From Cytidiella melzeri (lineage: Eukaryota > Basidiomycota > Agaricomycetes > Polyporales > Irpicaceae): DNA of 48,595 nt. The position numbers and the translations under genes were made by a program. This document shows positions 10,892 through 23,800 of the stretch, in pieces. Numbering within the stretch: position 1 is the stretch's first letter; each line of letters starts with the position of its first letter. The stretch covers positions 1-48,595 of the forward strand of contig JABYQR010000327.1 in assembly GCA_022592445.1 (NCBI GenBank), given 5' to 3'. The notes under the pieces are model-generated. The model saw only the letters and a list, made by a program, of their open reading frames with translations, was not told where the DNA came from and searched no databases.

Positions 10892-13800
10892 ATGCCGCCT
10901 AATTTTTTCAGCAAGCTGGTTAAAGGTTCAAACTCGAGCCCGAGAGATGGGACACGATCACCTTCTCCTACCTATTCACGCACGCCCACCATCTCCGTCT
11001 CACGGCCATCTACCACTCACAAGACATCTAGCTCCATTGGAAGCGCAAAATATGACCCCAATTCAGACCATGAAGCCGACAACGACTCTATAAATCCCAA
11101 TGTCACCGTCGTCCCCCCTTCGCCTCGTAACAGCAACAGGTCCGTTTCCGACTCTTCCTCCAACCGCAACTCCGCCCACAATCCCTCGGATGACCTTCAG
11201 GCATCGAATCAGAAGCCGCACCGCGACCGTCGTATACTTTCGCTATCCCTTGACAGCCATCCCAAGTCCCCACTTTTGCCGGACGTCACCGAAGATGTCA
11301 CGACACCTGTGCCGCGACGACCGACGTTGACTGAGCGTGATAGCACTATGCGCCCGCTCAGTAATTCGAGCTCTGCCGGTGACCTCCGGAGTAAAGCCAA
11401 AGCTGCAGAACCCTCCCTCCCACGTTCTGCTGCACCCGCAAACTCTAATCAGCTCTATGACGAACAGGAGCGCACGCGTCTCCAGCGGACAAGTTCGACC
11501 AAGTCTTCAAAGTCCTCCAAGTCAGCTCGCAAAGGACCAAGTTTGCATGTCAAAAGCACCGCATCACCGCGCTCGGAGCATTCAAAGCAGCATGAACGAA
11601 CCTCTTCTGTCCCAGCCGTACCGTCTTCCGCAATCCTTGTTGGCGAGGACGACGTGTCGATGTCTCCAATAGTAGAATCCCCTACGCATATGAGCCCATC
11701 CCGTGGCATCACGGGTCACGACTTGACCACGAGTGCCACAGTGCCGAACTTCTCCAGCTCGGCACTGCTCACCGCACCAGACAACTCCGACGCTGTTTCA
11801 GTATACTCCGTCACCACAGGAAAAAAGCGTAGCATCTTCCGTCGACTGTCCGTCAAGGAACCTAGCTCGCCAGTGCCGCCCAACTCCGCTTCGACCAAAT
11901 CTCCCAAACGCAAGAACACAGGCCTCGCGGCCGCGCTAGCCACCACAGGTCTCGCCATGGCTAACTCCACAGTGTCGACGCCGCAGGTCACGCCCGCCGA
12001 GGTCCTCGCGCGCGAAGCTCGCGCAAACTCCTTGAGCTCCAACGGCAACGGTTCAACGGCTGGCTATCGCACGCGCTCTTCCATCGACCAGGCCCGCAGC
12101 CCCCCGCGGTCCCGCCAACCGTCGATCAACTACGCCGCGAGCGACATGTCAGATCGCGAGTCGTTCATGTCTGGGATCGGGGGAGGCTCGGACGACGAGG
12201 ATGAGTTGGATTTGTATGCGGACGATATCCCTGTGACAGGCTTTGCGGTTGCGAGTGGACGGAGGAACCAGGAGTTCCATGAGATGTTCCCAGGTGTGCC
12301 TGAGGGTGACTACCTGATTGAAGGTGCGTGTTTTAGTATCAACTTTCCGCGCCCATGTGTTTTACTCAGCGAACTGAAAAACCCGTTTGCATTAGACTAC
12401 GGCTGTGCCCTCCAGCGTGAAATCCTAATCCAAGGACGGCTGTACATCTCTGAAAACCACGTTTGCTTCCACGCGAACATCTTTGGCTGGGTAACAGACG
12501 TGAGCACCATTCCAAATGGCTTGTCATGAACTTTCGCTGATTTGGGTCTGCCTCTTTCTTCTTTTTTGTTTTTCCTTCGCGTGGATTGTTGCTGTGCTAC
12601 TACTTAGCTGACCATTCCCATGTACGATGTCACCGCCCTGGACAAGCGCATGACGGCATTCGTTATTCCCAACGCTATCCAAATCACCACGCGCGCCACG
12701 AAATACACCTTCACCTCGTTCCTCTCACGGGACACCACATTCGACGTAATCTACAACGTATGGCGCCTCGCGCGCCCCGAGGACTCCTCGATCGGCTCAC
12801 AGCTCGAGAGCGCACGCGAGTCTGTGGAAGCGCCCCGCGAAGGCGCTGCCAATGTGAATGGCAAGGTGAAGGTGAAGGCTGTGAACAAGGTCACCCAGTG
12901 CGCCTGTGGCAAGGCTGGGCAGCACTATACGGAGCAGGCGATGGATATCGTTATCCCTGGCACCCCCGAGAAGATATACAACCTCATGTTCACGAGCGGG
13001 TTCATCAAGGATTTCATGCGAGATGATCAGAAGCTGCAAGGTATGCGTCGTAGCTTTTGAGAACTCTCTTCTCTGTTGTTTTGTTGTGGCTACGTGTGCT
13101 GACCCGCTCGTACACGGCCCAGACATCCAAATATCGGACTGGATGCCGTTACAAGACAGCAGCGCACTCCTTGCGCGGAACATGTCGTACATCAAACCTC
13201 TCAACGGCAGCATCGGTCCTAAATCGACGAAATGTGAGCTAAGGGATGAGCTTGGGCATTGTGACTTTGAGGAGTACGTGGTTATGGTCACCACGACGCG
13301 GACACCGGACGTGCCGAGCGGAAGTGTCTTTTCTGTGAAGACCAGAACGTGCATCACGTGGGCGAGCAGCATGTCGTCTAGGATTCTCGTGACCACCCAG
13401 GTCGAGTGGACCGGACGAAGCTTCATCAAAGGTAAGAGAGAGAGAACCTTTCCCGCACAAATCTCTGTATGACTGTACACTTCTAATCACCGTTTCGTTA
13501 GGCATCATCGAAAGGTCCTGCATAGACGGCCAAAAGACATACCACGTCGACCTGGAAAAAGCCATGCGGGACTACATCCACACGCACATGTCCGAGTTTG
13601 TCCCCGAGGGAATCGACCCCGCCGCCGTCGAAGGGGAAGCCGAGGGCGCAGTAGCAGGCGTCACGCCCACCGACCCGTCCGGTAGGGTATCCGAAGAACA
13701 GGCCCGTGTGATACGCGAGAAGGAGCGGAACGCACGGGGACTGCAGTGGGCGTACGACACGTTTGACGGTACGATGAAGGTCGCGAGGCAGTCGACGGAG

Positions 13801-14166
13801 GGCGCGCTAGAGCTGATCAGGGACGCGTGGGACCAATCGTCGACGAGCACAGTGCAATATTTTATCATCGTGCTGCTCGTGCTTAGTAACGTGTGGACGC
13901 TGACGATGATGGGCGGACGCGAGGAGATTGGGAGACGCAAGGAGCTGAAGAGGACGGAGGAGAGGGAGAAATGGGTGCAGGGGATCGTCACGGCGTTGTG
14001 GGAGGAGCTTACGATGACGTCCACGAAATCGATTTCGGGAGGAGGGTGGCCTGCTCTCCGGGGACAGGGTGACGTGAAAGAGCAGATCGTGGAGCTCCAG
14101 AGTATGCTGGACAAGGTGGAGGAGCGGGTCCAAGGTCTGCGAAAGAGCCTGCAGGAATTAGATTAG
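10892..14166 (+). CDS. GRAM-VASt domain protein, Lam/Ysp2-type sterol transporter, 980 aa
   Basis: Five exons: 10892-12323, 12396-12499, 12608-13040, 13123-13431 and 13502-14166, in phase throughout. I chose the ATG of MPPNFFSKLVKG; an in-frame ATG at 10793 would add 33 residues that look like 5' UTR. Residues 1-455 are Ser-rich and disordered. A GRAM (PH-like) domain follows at about 460-575, with GRLYISENHVCF and FGWVTD. A VASt (START-like) domain lies at about 616-785, including IYNLMFTSGFIKDFM. A single membrane segment is at about 877-898 (VQYFIIVLLVLSNVWTL), and a charged coiled-coil ends the protein. This is the order of the Lam/Ysp (human GRAMD1/Aster) family, ER-anchored proteins that move sterol at contact sites with the plasma membrane. 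Sterol transport is inferred from the family. It converges with the AGC kinase gene downstream. Confidence 0.93.
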
Positions 14167-14705
14167 TTTCAGTTGGATCAGACACCTGCTGGTTATGGTA
14201 ATGGACAGCACTCCCGTTCCTTTTTGATCCAAAGTTTGTTTCTAGTTCGTACGTATACGCTGCTGATACATGCCTCAGGCCTCACTGCTTAGCTTGTTTC
14301 CCAACCCAGATGTCCTAATTAGAGGTCATCCAAGACTGTCGTTGATTGGAGTGCCGGTCAACGAAAGTGCTATTGTATGATGTATTATGAAAAGAGTCTT
14401 CTACAGTGATTTGCGATTCAGAGAAATTCAGATAGCGACTACAGGACAACGACAAGAAGAGCGAGAAGAGAGAGAAAGGGCAACATGGCGAGTGAGTGTG
14501 GTATGTTGGATTGAAACTGATTAAAAGAGTCCAGCAACGGTTGAAAAAGTCGGGTGGGGCGAATGAATGAATGGATGGATGGATGAAGAAGTTCGGACCA
14601 CCTGTAAATAAGGCATAGGAATTCGGTATAAAGAAAACTCCACGAGATGAGTAGTAGTAAATGTTCCTTTGGGCGTGTTACCAACCAGTGGTAGGAGCGG
14701 GTTGA
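14167..14705. other. Convergent 3' region
   Basis: 539 bp between two converging genes, so it holds their 3' UTRs. A short GGAT/GAAT microsatellite-like run is present at about 14560-14588. No gene seen. Confidence 0.45.
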
Positions 14706-17700
14706 TCATCGAGGGGACTGAAAGATGGAGAGGACTTTCTCAGCACCTTCTTTGTACTTCTTGAGGCCCTTGCTCTTTTGCTTCTCCTCAATGTTGACAG
14801 TCGACGCAGCACGGGACGTGTCCAACATGTTCCTTGATTCACCATTGATAGACTGATCAGAGAAATCACCCGGAGAGCCCACAGAGACGGCTGACTCTTT
14901 CGACTTCAGGGAAGGAGAGATCGGCAAGCCAGGGGTCATAGAGGGTGACGGTGTGAGAAGAGCAGAAGTGGAAGCAGTCGATGCTGCTGATAGCGTCGCG
15001 GAATTCGATGGCGCCAATGATGACGGGACGCTGGACGTAGCACGAGACGGGGATTTCGCCCTCAGGAACTCTTTGGGGGTTCTTCTGAAGGTAAGGCCAG
15101 GGTTCCTTCCCCGTCGCTTTTCCGCAGGAGTCGGCGAAGCAGACGGTTCAGACGGGCTACCTAGCTCACTCGAGAGACCAGAGCGCGCGTCTGAACGCCT
15201 TGGCGTAGATTTGCGGAAAACGGCTAGCTTGTACCGATCTACGACGCCTCGTGCAAACAGACTGTTAGCCTTCGCGCCGTTGCGTTCTTCAGTAACATTA
15301 GTCTCCACAAAGTCCCAATCGTCATCTTCCTCATCTCGCTCCGTAGCGGACTCCTCGCCGGCATAGATTCTGTCAAGTGCCGGAATACCTGATTTCTCCC
15401 TGCGAGTACGGTTCTTCGCAGCCCCCCGCGGTACAGGCGCTTTGACGGTGATCGTCTCCTGAGCAGCCACCGGTGCTGGGGCAGGTTTCTCTTCTTCGGC
15501 AACCGACGATTCAGCCGCCGAGATCACAGGAGCAGATTCAACGTCGACCTTGGACGGCTCAGGACGCCTGGTCTCGTCTGGTGTCTTGGGGTCCGCAGTA
15601 GCTGCATCAACCTCATCGTGTTTAGGCGGCACAGCTGCTTCTGGAGTCCTTGGCTCAGGAACCTCGTCCACCGTGGTAATTTCGCCAACGGCCTCATTCG
15701 AGGACGCGATATCGTTGACCGAAGCTTTCGATTGCAAAGCACCGTCTAGCTCCGTCGTCGCAATGGATTTTTCGTCCTCATCTTCATCGTCCTCCCCAGA
15801 ATCCTCTCCTTCCTCGTCCTCGTCCTCACCATCCAAAATAACAGAATGCCTCCCCTTGAACGAGTAGCCGTCAAACAATGTGTCGTCTTCCACCTCTGGG
15901 TGTATCGAAGAACTCCTCGATTGCGATGGCGTCGTAGCAGAGTCTTCTCCATCAGTCCGTTCATTATCAGTCTGAGGATCATTGTCGGTGTGCTCGCCAT
16001 CGTCATCGTCTTTGATGACTGGCTCCATGTCGAGGAAAGTGTCATCGAAGTTCTGGGTATCACTGGCGTTCGACGGGTCAATAGGAGGGATGTAAGGGGC
16101 TGAGTTGTCGGAATGTTAGCATACGTCAACCAAATTCTCAAAAGCATACTTACGTATGTAGCGTTTATGATACACGTGTGACCATTCTCTGCAAAACAAA
16201 ATCGTTGAGAAGCCAGATATGAAATGATGAATATGCAGAGGACACACATCATGCCGAAATAAGGATGCTTCTTTATACGGGGTTCTTTCATTCTCAGCGC
16301 AGGATTCCGCTGCAGCAACTAAGATATGAAGAAGATTGAGCAGCGATCGTCTTACAGTATTACGGTACACTCACCCCGCGAATCAGACTTTTGGTATCCT
16401 GATCCATAGCCTTATCATCGGGAAACTGGAGCTCATCCTGCAGCACTCTATAGTACATGTCCGAGTGGTTGTTTGCCCAGAACGGTGTCTCCATACAAAG
16501 AGGTCAGCGACTTGACCTCAATGAAAACACAAATGTAAGAAATGACTCACGATTCCGGTGAGCATCTCGAACAACATAGTTCCGAAACTCCACCAATCTA
16601 CTTCGTAGCTGTACGGTAACCCTTGGATAACTTCAGGTGCGAGATACTCGGCCGTCCCACAGAAAGTGGTCGTCGTGTCGTTCGCTCCAGTCCACGGATT
16701 CGTGTGACCCTGGGAGTTCTCGCCCTTCATCCAAGGAGGATTCCCGGCGACCGGAGTCATAGGGTCGCCCAAGAACTCATTTCGGGTCCCGGACGGTGTA
16801 AGTGGACCAGGTATTAAAGACGTGCGACGTGGGAACTCCTTCGACAGACCAAAGTCAGTAAGGACAATATGCCCATCCGCACCAATTAGAATGTTCTCTG
16901 GCTTCAAGTCGCGGTAAATAACCCCTGCAGCGTGCAGACCTTCGACACCTTCCACGATTTCTGCAGCATAAAATCGGGCTCTATCCCTGCCGAGTCTACC
17001 CCAACGTGCCAGCTGTGTGGCGAGGTCACCTCCAGGATGGAAATCCTATTGTCTGTTAGTCAAATCGTTCATGGACAGGATACTGGCATCCTTACCATAA
17101 CCAAGAAGAGATTCTCTTTGTCATGGAAACTCCACCACAACTTGACGACAAATGGATCTGTACCCTCAGCAGCCATGCGCTTGAGCACAGCTTGTTCGGT
17201 AAGCGTATGCTGCAGCTCCTGGTGTGCAAGAACGTGGCGCTTTGTGATGGCTTTGAGAGCATAAACATCACTAGAGGGCTTATGCCGCACGAGTAACACC
17301 TTGCCAGCACAACCTTTACCCAGCACGCGCATCATCTCGAAATCATCGACGACGACCTTCCGCTGTGATTTCTTCTTCTCCAAACTAGCATTGGGGTCGG
17401 TCGACTTCGATCGCTTCTTGCGTGCCCGACGACCAGTGGTAGAGACAGACGAGTCATCCTCGGCAATTGATGTTGTCGAAGAGCCTTCTCCACCAAGTAT
17501 GGATGAAGAATAGATACGCGAGGCTCGCGATGTAGGATCCGCAGACTGGGAACGGGGTAAACGTGAAGGCTTCGAGGGTGCAGACTCAGAAGGAACAGGA
17601 GTTGAACGGCCATTCGTATCCTCTTCGGCCTCTACGCCCGTCAATGGAGGCGTAGGGGTTTTCCCTCGAGCATAAGCATCGGCGCTATCAGGGTGCACGT

Positions 17701-19006
17701 CCTCATCGCCTTCTGAGATATCTTCATCTGGCTTCGCAGCAGCAGCTCCCTCCTCTTGCACCTGCACCTGCGCGTCCTGTTCAGGCGTACCCTTAGCCGT
17801 GCCATCTTGCTCTTCTTCTACTCCAGGCTCAGAGTCAGAATCCTTGGCAGACACTGGCCCTGTCATGCCAGCAGATGAAGACTCGGCATCGTTGAGGACC
17901 TGGCTCATGGACTTGGGACCCTCCGGAGACGTAGGGCTGGAATGGGCGGCTAGATCAGAGCGAACACGTTTGATAGCTCGTTCTGCTCTGACACTTTGCA
18001 GATCGTCTGTTCTAACCCGAACAAAGCGCTTCCAAGGACGCATTTGACGCACATTGGCGTCGTTCGCCAGCGTGGTAAGATATGCCGAGAGACTGGTGGA
18101 TGCATTATTGGTAACGGCCAAGGAGGAATCGTGACCATCTACAATGTCTGACGCGCTCGCGAATGGGGCGAACGGGTCGGCGCTTTCTTTCGAGGGAGAT
18201 CCCTTGGGATTGACTGCGCTAGAAGCCTGGTTACTCGGATTACCGGAAGAAGAGTAGCGACCGGAAGCTTGACGGGCACTTGCTTTTCCGGCAGGAGATG
18301 CGAGCCGAGATAGAGTGTTCAGGAAATTTGACTTTCGCTTGGGTGGCGAGGGCATTGCAGACGCATCTAGGGGTAGCCGGGGCAGCTTGTAGCCTGGCAG
18401 CGTATCTCGCAGCTTCCCATCAACCTCTACAATCTCGAGAGCGGTGCGAGTGAGAGTCAAATTGTGGGTTGGAGCTATAATGCGACTTGTAGTCAGCACC
18501 ACAGCCTGTGACCACACTCGGGTATATAGGAATATGCGACGCAGATATGAAGAACAGTCTTATGACCTTGACTCACTTTTGACATATAAGCTGTAGGACG
18601 AAGCATCGTGCGGAGTCTCCGCAACACTTATGGTCCAAGGACCCTCCTGACCATCTGCTCTGTGAGGAGCCCGGCGAGCGGGCATTGAGCGCGGCGCAGC
18701 ACCATTCCTCATCTCGTTGGGAAGATTGCCAGTTGGCTTCACCACGGTGACTGCGTCTTCTTCAAAAAAGGAGGCGTTTGAGAGGCTTGTTCGCGCGCTC
18801 TTGCTTTTTCCGTCCACACGGTGGCCGGTAGGTTGATCGATACCTGTACGGGACGATACTCTTTGTACCTGCCCGTCAACGAGAGACGCAGAAGAGTCGG
18901 TCACTCGGTCCTTCTGAAGTATGCCACGACCGAGGGCCGATTTAGACTTGACTCTCGGTTCGTTCAGCTGCGGCTGAGGAGAATTGGCTCGGAGGACACT
19001 GAGCAT
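14706..19006 (-). CDS. AGC-family Ser/Thr protein kinase with PX-like domain, 1305 aa
   Basis: Seven exons: 19006-18577, 18474-17096, 17045-16551, 16488-16375, 16318-16248, 16188-16154 and 16099-14706; every junction keeps phase. A PX-like phosphoinositide-binding region is split: SYSLYVKTPTHNLTLTR to LPRLPLD (about 137-180) and LSAYLTTL to WKRFVRVR (about 272-298), separated by some 90 disordered residues. The kinase domain (about 520-835) has glycine loop GKGCAGKV (529-536), Lys551, YRDLKPEN with catalytic Asp649, DFG at 667-669 and TFCGTAEYLAPE. About 60 residues separate DFG from TFCGT, far more than the usual 15-20. The AGC tail shows NFDDTFLDMEP, then a hydrophobic-motif-like FDGYSF near 917-922, followed by a long acidic tail. 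It belongs to the AGC group, which includes TOR/PDK1-controlled kinases (Ypk/Gad8, Sch9); I cannot say which of these is the orthologue. Confidence 0.93.
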
Positions 19007-20136
19007 ACGAGCTGGTGCAGGCAAGCGTAGGTGGAGGCGTCGATTTAGGCGACGGTGGTGAAATTCCAGACAATGGGAGTCGAGTTCAAAGGAGATATGA
19101 GGGTCACGCCAATGTCAATGAAGAGAAAGATCGAAATTTGCAGAATTAGGGAAAGCAGTTGGTTGCTGGCAGCCTATTGCGTGAGTTGCTGAGGCGTGCA
19201 AGCCACGAGTTGGAAATGACACCGAGGGACTTGGGATGCCTCGAGGCAAGTGACGCCGATCGTCAGATCCTGCAACGTACACGGAGATGGGCAGCGTCGG
19301 TGGGACGATTAGCAGGCAGTTGAGGGCGAAAGCAGAGAAAGAGAGGTGGAGGTTGTTGAAAGAGCGGTGAAGGATGAGTGTTCCTGCGAAACTGGGTGCG
19401 GTCGCAGTGACGGAAATGGATCATCAACGGCGCCAACAACGGTTAGCTCACAGTCCCACGAATATTTGGCCACCCTCTTATACCCACATCTACGCATTGT
19501 TACCAGTCTCGTAGTCAAGTGGTTGAATTCGTACCGCAATGACAGACCTGAGTGAGAGTTTGCGTAAAGTGCACAACTATTAAATCAGCAAAATCCTAAA
19601 TATACATGCATTGGCAAGATCATCAAGGCGCAAAGCACCCTTCAGTGTTGTTGGAATGGTCAGGTTTAGATGCTCGGTGCGATACGCTCGCATCATCCTT
19701 TGATCTTTATTTTCAGGCGCGAGTAAGCCTGTTGTGACTCGCGAGGGCCTTGTAGACTCTCACTAGCCGATAATCAGGACTGCACACAGCTCTAGCACTC
19801 GTATGCACCCGTTTTTGATAAGGGACCGAGGTCTTCATGCCCTCAAGTATCCATTTGGCTAGCTGCTATGGCGGTGCATCGATGCATCCGAGTCACCTCC
19901 ATCTAGATATTATGTTATCTTTCTGCTGGCATTGCACATCTCTCTGGTCATAGAAGATTGAAGTACCGTACCATGAACACCGCCCATGGCCAATGTTCGA
20001 ACGTTAACCGTTAACGCCGGTCGTGGGAAAGCACCAATGAGCCGCTTCAGTCTTGCAACAACCTTCGACTTATCCACTCGCACTGGAGGCCTCAGAGACA
20101 TCCATCAAGACGCATCTCAGAATAGTCAGACGCAAC
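19007..20136. other. Divergent intergenic region, kinase / Swi5
   Basis: About 1.1 kb upstream of both the minus-strand kinase and plus-strand swi5 genes. On the minus strand a CCAAATATT word and a TATAAGAG word lie close together near 19465-19486, a possible core promoter for a kinase transcript with a long 5' UTR. No additional gene could be supported. Confidence 0.4.
20002..20016. promoter_or_regulatory. Inverted repeat upstream of swi5
   Basis: A perfect 7-bp palindromic pair, CGTTAAC then one base then GTTAACG, about 120 bp upstream of the swi5 start. It could be a binding site for a dimeric regulator. The role is inference only. Confidence 0.3.
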
Positions 20137-20646
20137 ATGCATGCATCCATGTCCGCTAGGGTAAGTCGGTAGCTGGTCACATTCACCGCGCATGCAATCA
20201 TCGCCGCAAATGCTGAAAGCCGTGAGCCACCTTGAAAGCAACAGCAAGCACGGCTTCAGACTCTGCAAAAAGAGCTTTCTCAGCTTCAAGCACAGCTAGG
20301 GTAACTCTAGACATCGATACAAGCAAAACTCACAAGTATACTGACGCTTTCATTTAAAGTGATGAGGATGCAAACCGGATAGTTTCTACTCACATCAAAC
20401 GTCTGCATCAGTACAACGAGGCGAAGGACGCTGCACAGGTAAGCATTTTTCAGGCTGAAGATTCTGAGATGCATTGCGTTGGGTTAACATCATGCACGCC
20501 TCGTTAGATCCTGATTGGAAGAGTACGCATACAAGCTAGTAACTCACCGTAATCCCCCCATACTGACGTTTTGCTAGTTGGCGAGCCACCGAGGCATTAC
20601 TATCCGCGAAGTCCACAATGAATTCGGCCTCACTGACCAGGACTGA
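20137..20646 (+). CDS. swi5: Swi5/Sae3-family recombination mediator, about 82 aa
   Basis: Five small exons: 20137-20160, 20239-20300, 20360-20438, 20508-20522 and 20578-20646, with introns of 78, 59, 69 and 55 nt. Introns 2 and 4 have exact TACTGACG branch sites. The product has a Gln/Leu-rich coiled coil (LQTLQKELSQLQAQLG), then the family signature HIKRLHQYNEAKDAAQ, ILIGRLA, and IREVHNEFGLTDQD before the stop. Swi5/Sae3 proteins are about 80-90 residues and work with Sfr1/Mei5 to help Rad51/Dmc1 filaments during strand exchange, so length and layout fit. The first exon is the least certain part: a second in-frame ATG lies at 20149, and the first acceptor could move by 6 nt. Because each exon is so short, this gene is invisible to ORF-length calling. 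It is convergent with dynactin. Confidence 0.86.
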
Positions 20647-20851
20647 ACACATTGGTCGCCTCTGTAGTAACGGGGTACTGGATAATAGTGGAGGTTCAAG
20701 ATTGCATGACATGTGTGGGTATATGCTAGGAGATGCATGAAGCCGAGTCGTGTCGTGTCGTGGAAGAGGCCTGCCATCTCTATATGATAAAGTCCGCAAA
20801 AACCACGTGAATCTCGAGAAAACAAGAGCATACAAGCTTACACGAGGGAGA

Positions 20852-23800
20852 TTAAAGAGATATAACTTGGAGATGATTCGTCCGCTCGACCAAACCTCTG
20901 AGCCGCTTACCCAGCCGCTCGCCCTGCTGCCGCCTCTCCCATACCTGATACGCAGGTGTCTTCTTCTTCGGCATCCATGGCTTGCCATCCCCACAGTCAG
21001 TCCGTATCGATCGTGCGGCAGATAGATCGACTACTTTGGTAGAGGTGGCATACTTGATGACTTCGCGGTACAGCAGCTTCGATTCTGCTGTTAGAGTACG
21101 CAATGAGACGGGAGTCGCAGGGCCGTCAGAATCAGAATCGGAGTCATCGCTGTCTGACGGCCTTGAGGGAACGAGAGGCGGTGTTGGCTGTCGGAGAATA
21201 GGCTCCGGTAACGTCGGCAAGGCTTCCACTTCGCGCGAGAGGTCCTGACCCTTTAGGTAGGAGTTTTCCATGCGGAGGAACCGCACCGTACCACGGAAAG
21301 CTTCCAGCTACAAGAAGAGTGAGGACATGACAATGCGCCCAACGACTGAAGCACTCACTTGCTCTAGGAGGAAAGACGTTTCCAAATTTCCTTCGACTTG
21401 GATAACTTCTTGCTCTGTGGCTTGCGGGCCTGTCGGCGCTAAGAATACAATTAGCTAGCTTACATAACGCTCAGTGGCTGTAGCGAGACTTACCCTGACG
21501 TTCAGCCGAATTTGCGACGGCTTTGAGCTTCTTGTTCTCCTGCTCTAGACTGTCCAAGTCAGATTGCAGTTGCTCCATAGCCTCCTCATAGGCACGCTCT
21601 TGCTTCCTCGCTTTCTGAATCTCGTTCTCGAGATCTTGAATCATCTCGCCGTGTTTCTTGACAGTCTCCATTCGTCGTTCCATCAGCTCGATCCTAACGC
21701 TACTCTCCTGAATATGCTGGTCCTTAGTCTTGAGATTTCGCACCAGCGCCTGCATCTCGTCGTTGAGCTGGGCGAGTTTACGTTCCGCTTCCACGTTGAC
21801 GGCGGTGGCCGACTTGATCTCAGCAATACGAAGCACCCAAGGTGCGTTGCCTGAGACTGATCGGGCAAACACGGAGTGAGCACATTTTATCGGTGTAGTG
21901 GGGAACACACAGTGAGAATACATACTTTTGAAGATGTTCTCACTCTCAGACGCAACTTGTAGGAAGCTGCCTACTTCCTGGCTGATCCTCACGAAGAAGT
22001 TAGACACAGCCTCCCATGAGGTAGGTCCTTCCCGATCTTGAGTCTTGCCAACCGAAGAAGCAACGCATTGCTTCACGAACGCCAGTACGTTCGGCAACTG
22101 GAAGGCAGACTTTGATCCCCGGACTTCAGCGAGGTGGGGCATAACCTGCTGAGCGAGAGAGAAGCCGAAATTCACAAGCTCAGGTGCCACGTTCGTCAAT
22201 CCCTGCAACTGAGGAATGAGTGGCGCTTTGAGGGCGGAGGTATCTTGGAGGATATCTTCGACTCTCTTGGTCAGTTTCCTATAAAAGGCTGTTAGCCACG
22301 TCAACAGGTATTCATGAAGCACTTACTTCGTTAACACTTTAACACCTCTACACTGATCTAGGGATCTCTGAAGTGGCTCGAAAAAGTCGAACTTCGGATC
22401 CAGGCCGCCAAAGTCACTCTCGATGTCTATCTTCAGGTTAAGCAACAGTGCGACGATGAAGACGGAGACCGCACCTTCGTCTTCTATGATCGCGGAGACC
22501 GCAGTCTTGATGAGTCCTACACTGGCAGAGAACATCTCCAGATCATGATCAATGGAGAGTATATATCCAAGTTCGCGTTCGCCTAGATCGAAGTCGAACC
22601 CACTCAAATACGTCTCGGCGAGATGATCGAACTGAGACTGCATCCTAAAAAAACACGTCAGCTATCGCAGCTAACTACACGGAATGATAAGCTACCACGT
22701 ACTTGGCTGCGTCACTAACGCACTCATACGCGCGGAACTCCTCTCGGCGCAGCAGCTCGATGTGCATGTCAATACGTTTCTCCATGGGAGCAACGTCAGC
22801 ATATATACGACCAGCATTTAAAAAAGATTCCACGTCGCAGCGGCGCAAGATGGCCGCGAACCGTTGACATATGATGGATAAACTAGACAGACGTCCTCTC
22901 ATCTATTCATGTCGTTATTAGTGTCAACCTAATATGATGCTGAGGCTCATACCTCACAGATGCCGACTAGACCCTCAGAAACTGGACCTGTGAGGGCATC
23001 AGGCAAGTTGTTTGCAAGCGCAACGAACGTGTTAATGATATCAATCTTCGCAGCCATCCTTTGGAAGAAGAAATAGCAGCTAGTGGCGTCAGTGTCCGTT
23101 TCCACATAGAGCTGCGGCAGGTAAGGCTGCAAACATGTTGAGTAAGACCGCCTTGAAATGGCCGTAGCAGAGACCAACCTGCACGATGCTCAATAGCTCC
23201 TTCGCCTCCTTCGCTTCAATTCGTCGAAGCTCCAGGTCTATATTACGTGCCTGGTTCTTCGTGGCGGTAGATTGTAGTTTCAGATTCAGAGACATCATTG
23301 CGGCATTCTGCGATGCAGCAGTCATCGTTTCGTGTTGCGCGTTCTGAGTCTCTGCTCTCAAAATGTCCAATTCGCTGCAAACATTTGATGAGAGAAGTAC
23401 GCTAAACGAAGGAGCTGAAGCGCACCTTTGTAGCTGCATTACAAGATCACGGAATTGCCCAATGGTGCCATCCAAGTCCACACAGGCGTCCTCAAGACTC
23501 TGTATCTTTTGAGCTTGCTCCCGAATCTCGACATCCTTCGCATCTGCAATAAAACTTCAGTTCCAGCCCCAGTTCATTAAAGAATGCTACGAACCGAGGT
23601 CTTCTTGTAATGCCTTCTCAGTGTCAAGATGATTTTCTTCCATTTCGTCACTCAGTTCTTTCAAGGACTCTAGATCCTCTATGGTGATGCGCATCTCTTC
23701 GATTTTCTGAGAACACGATGAGTGATATAAGCTGGAAGTAATATTAGGCCGCGTACTTCGCCAAGTTCTAAGTTGCGTTCGGTCAGTTGAACGAGCATCT

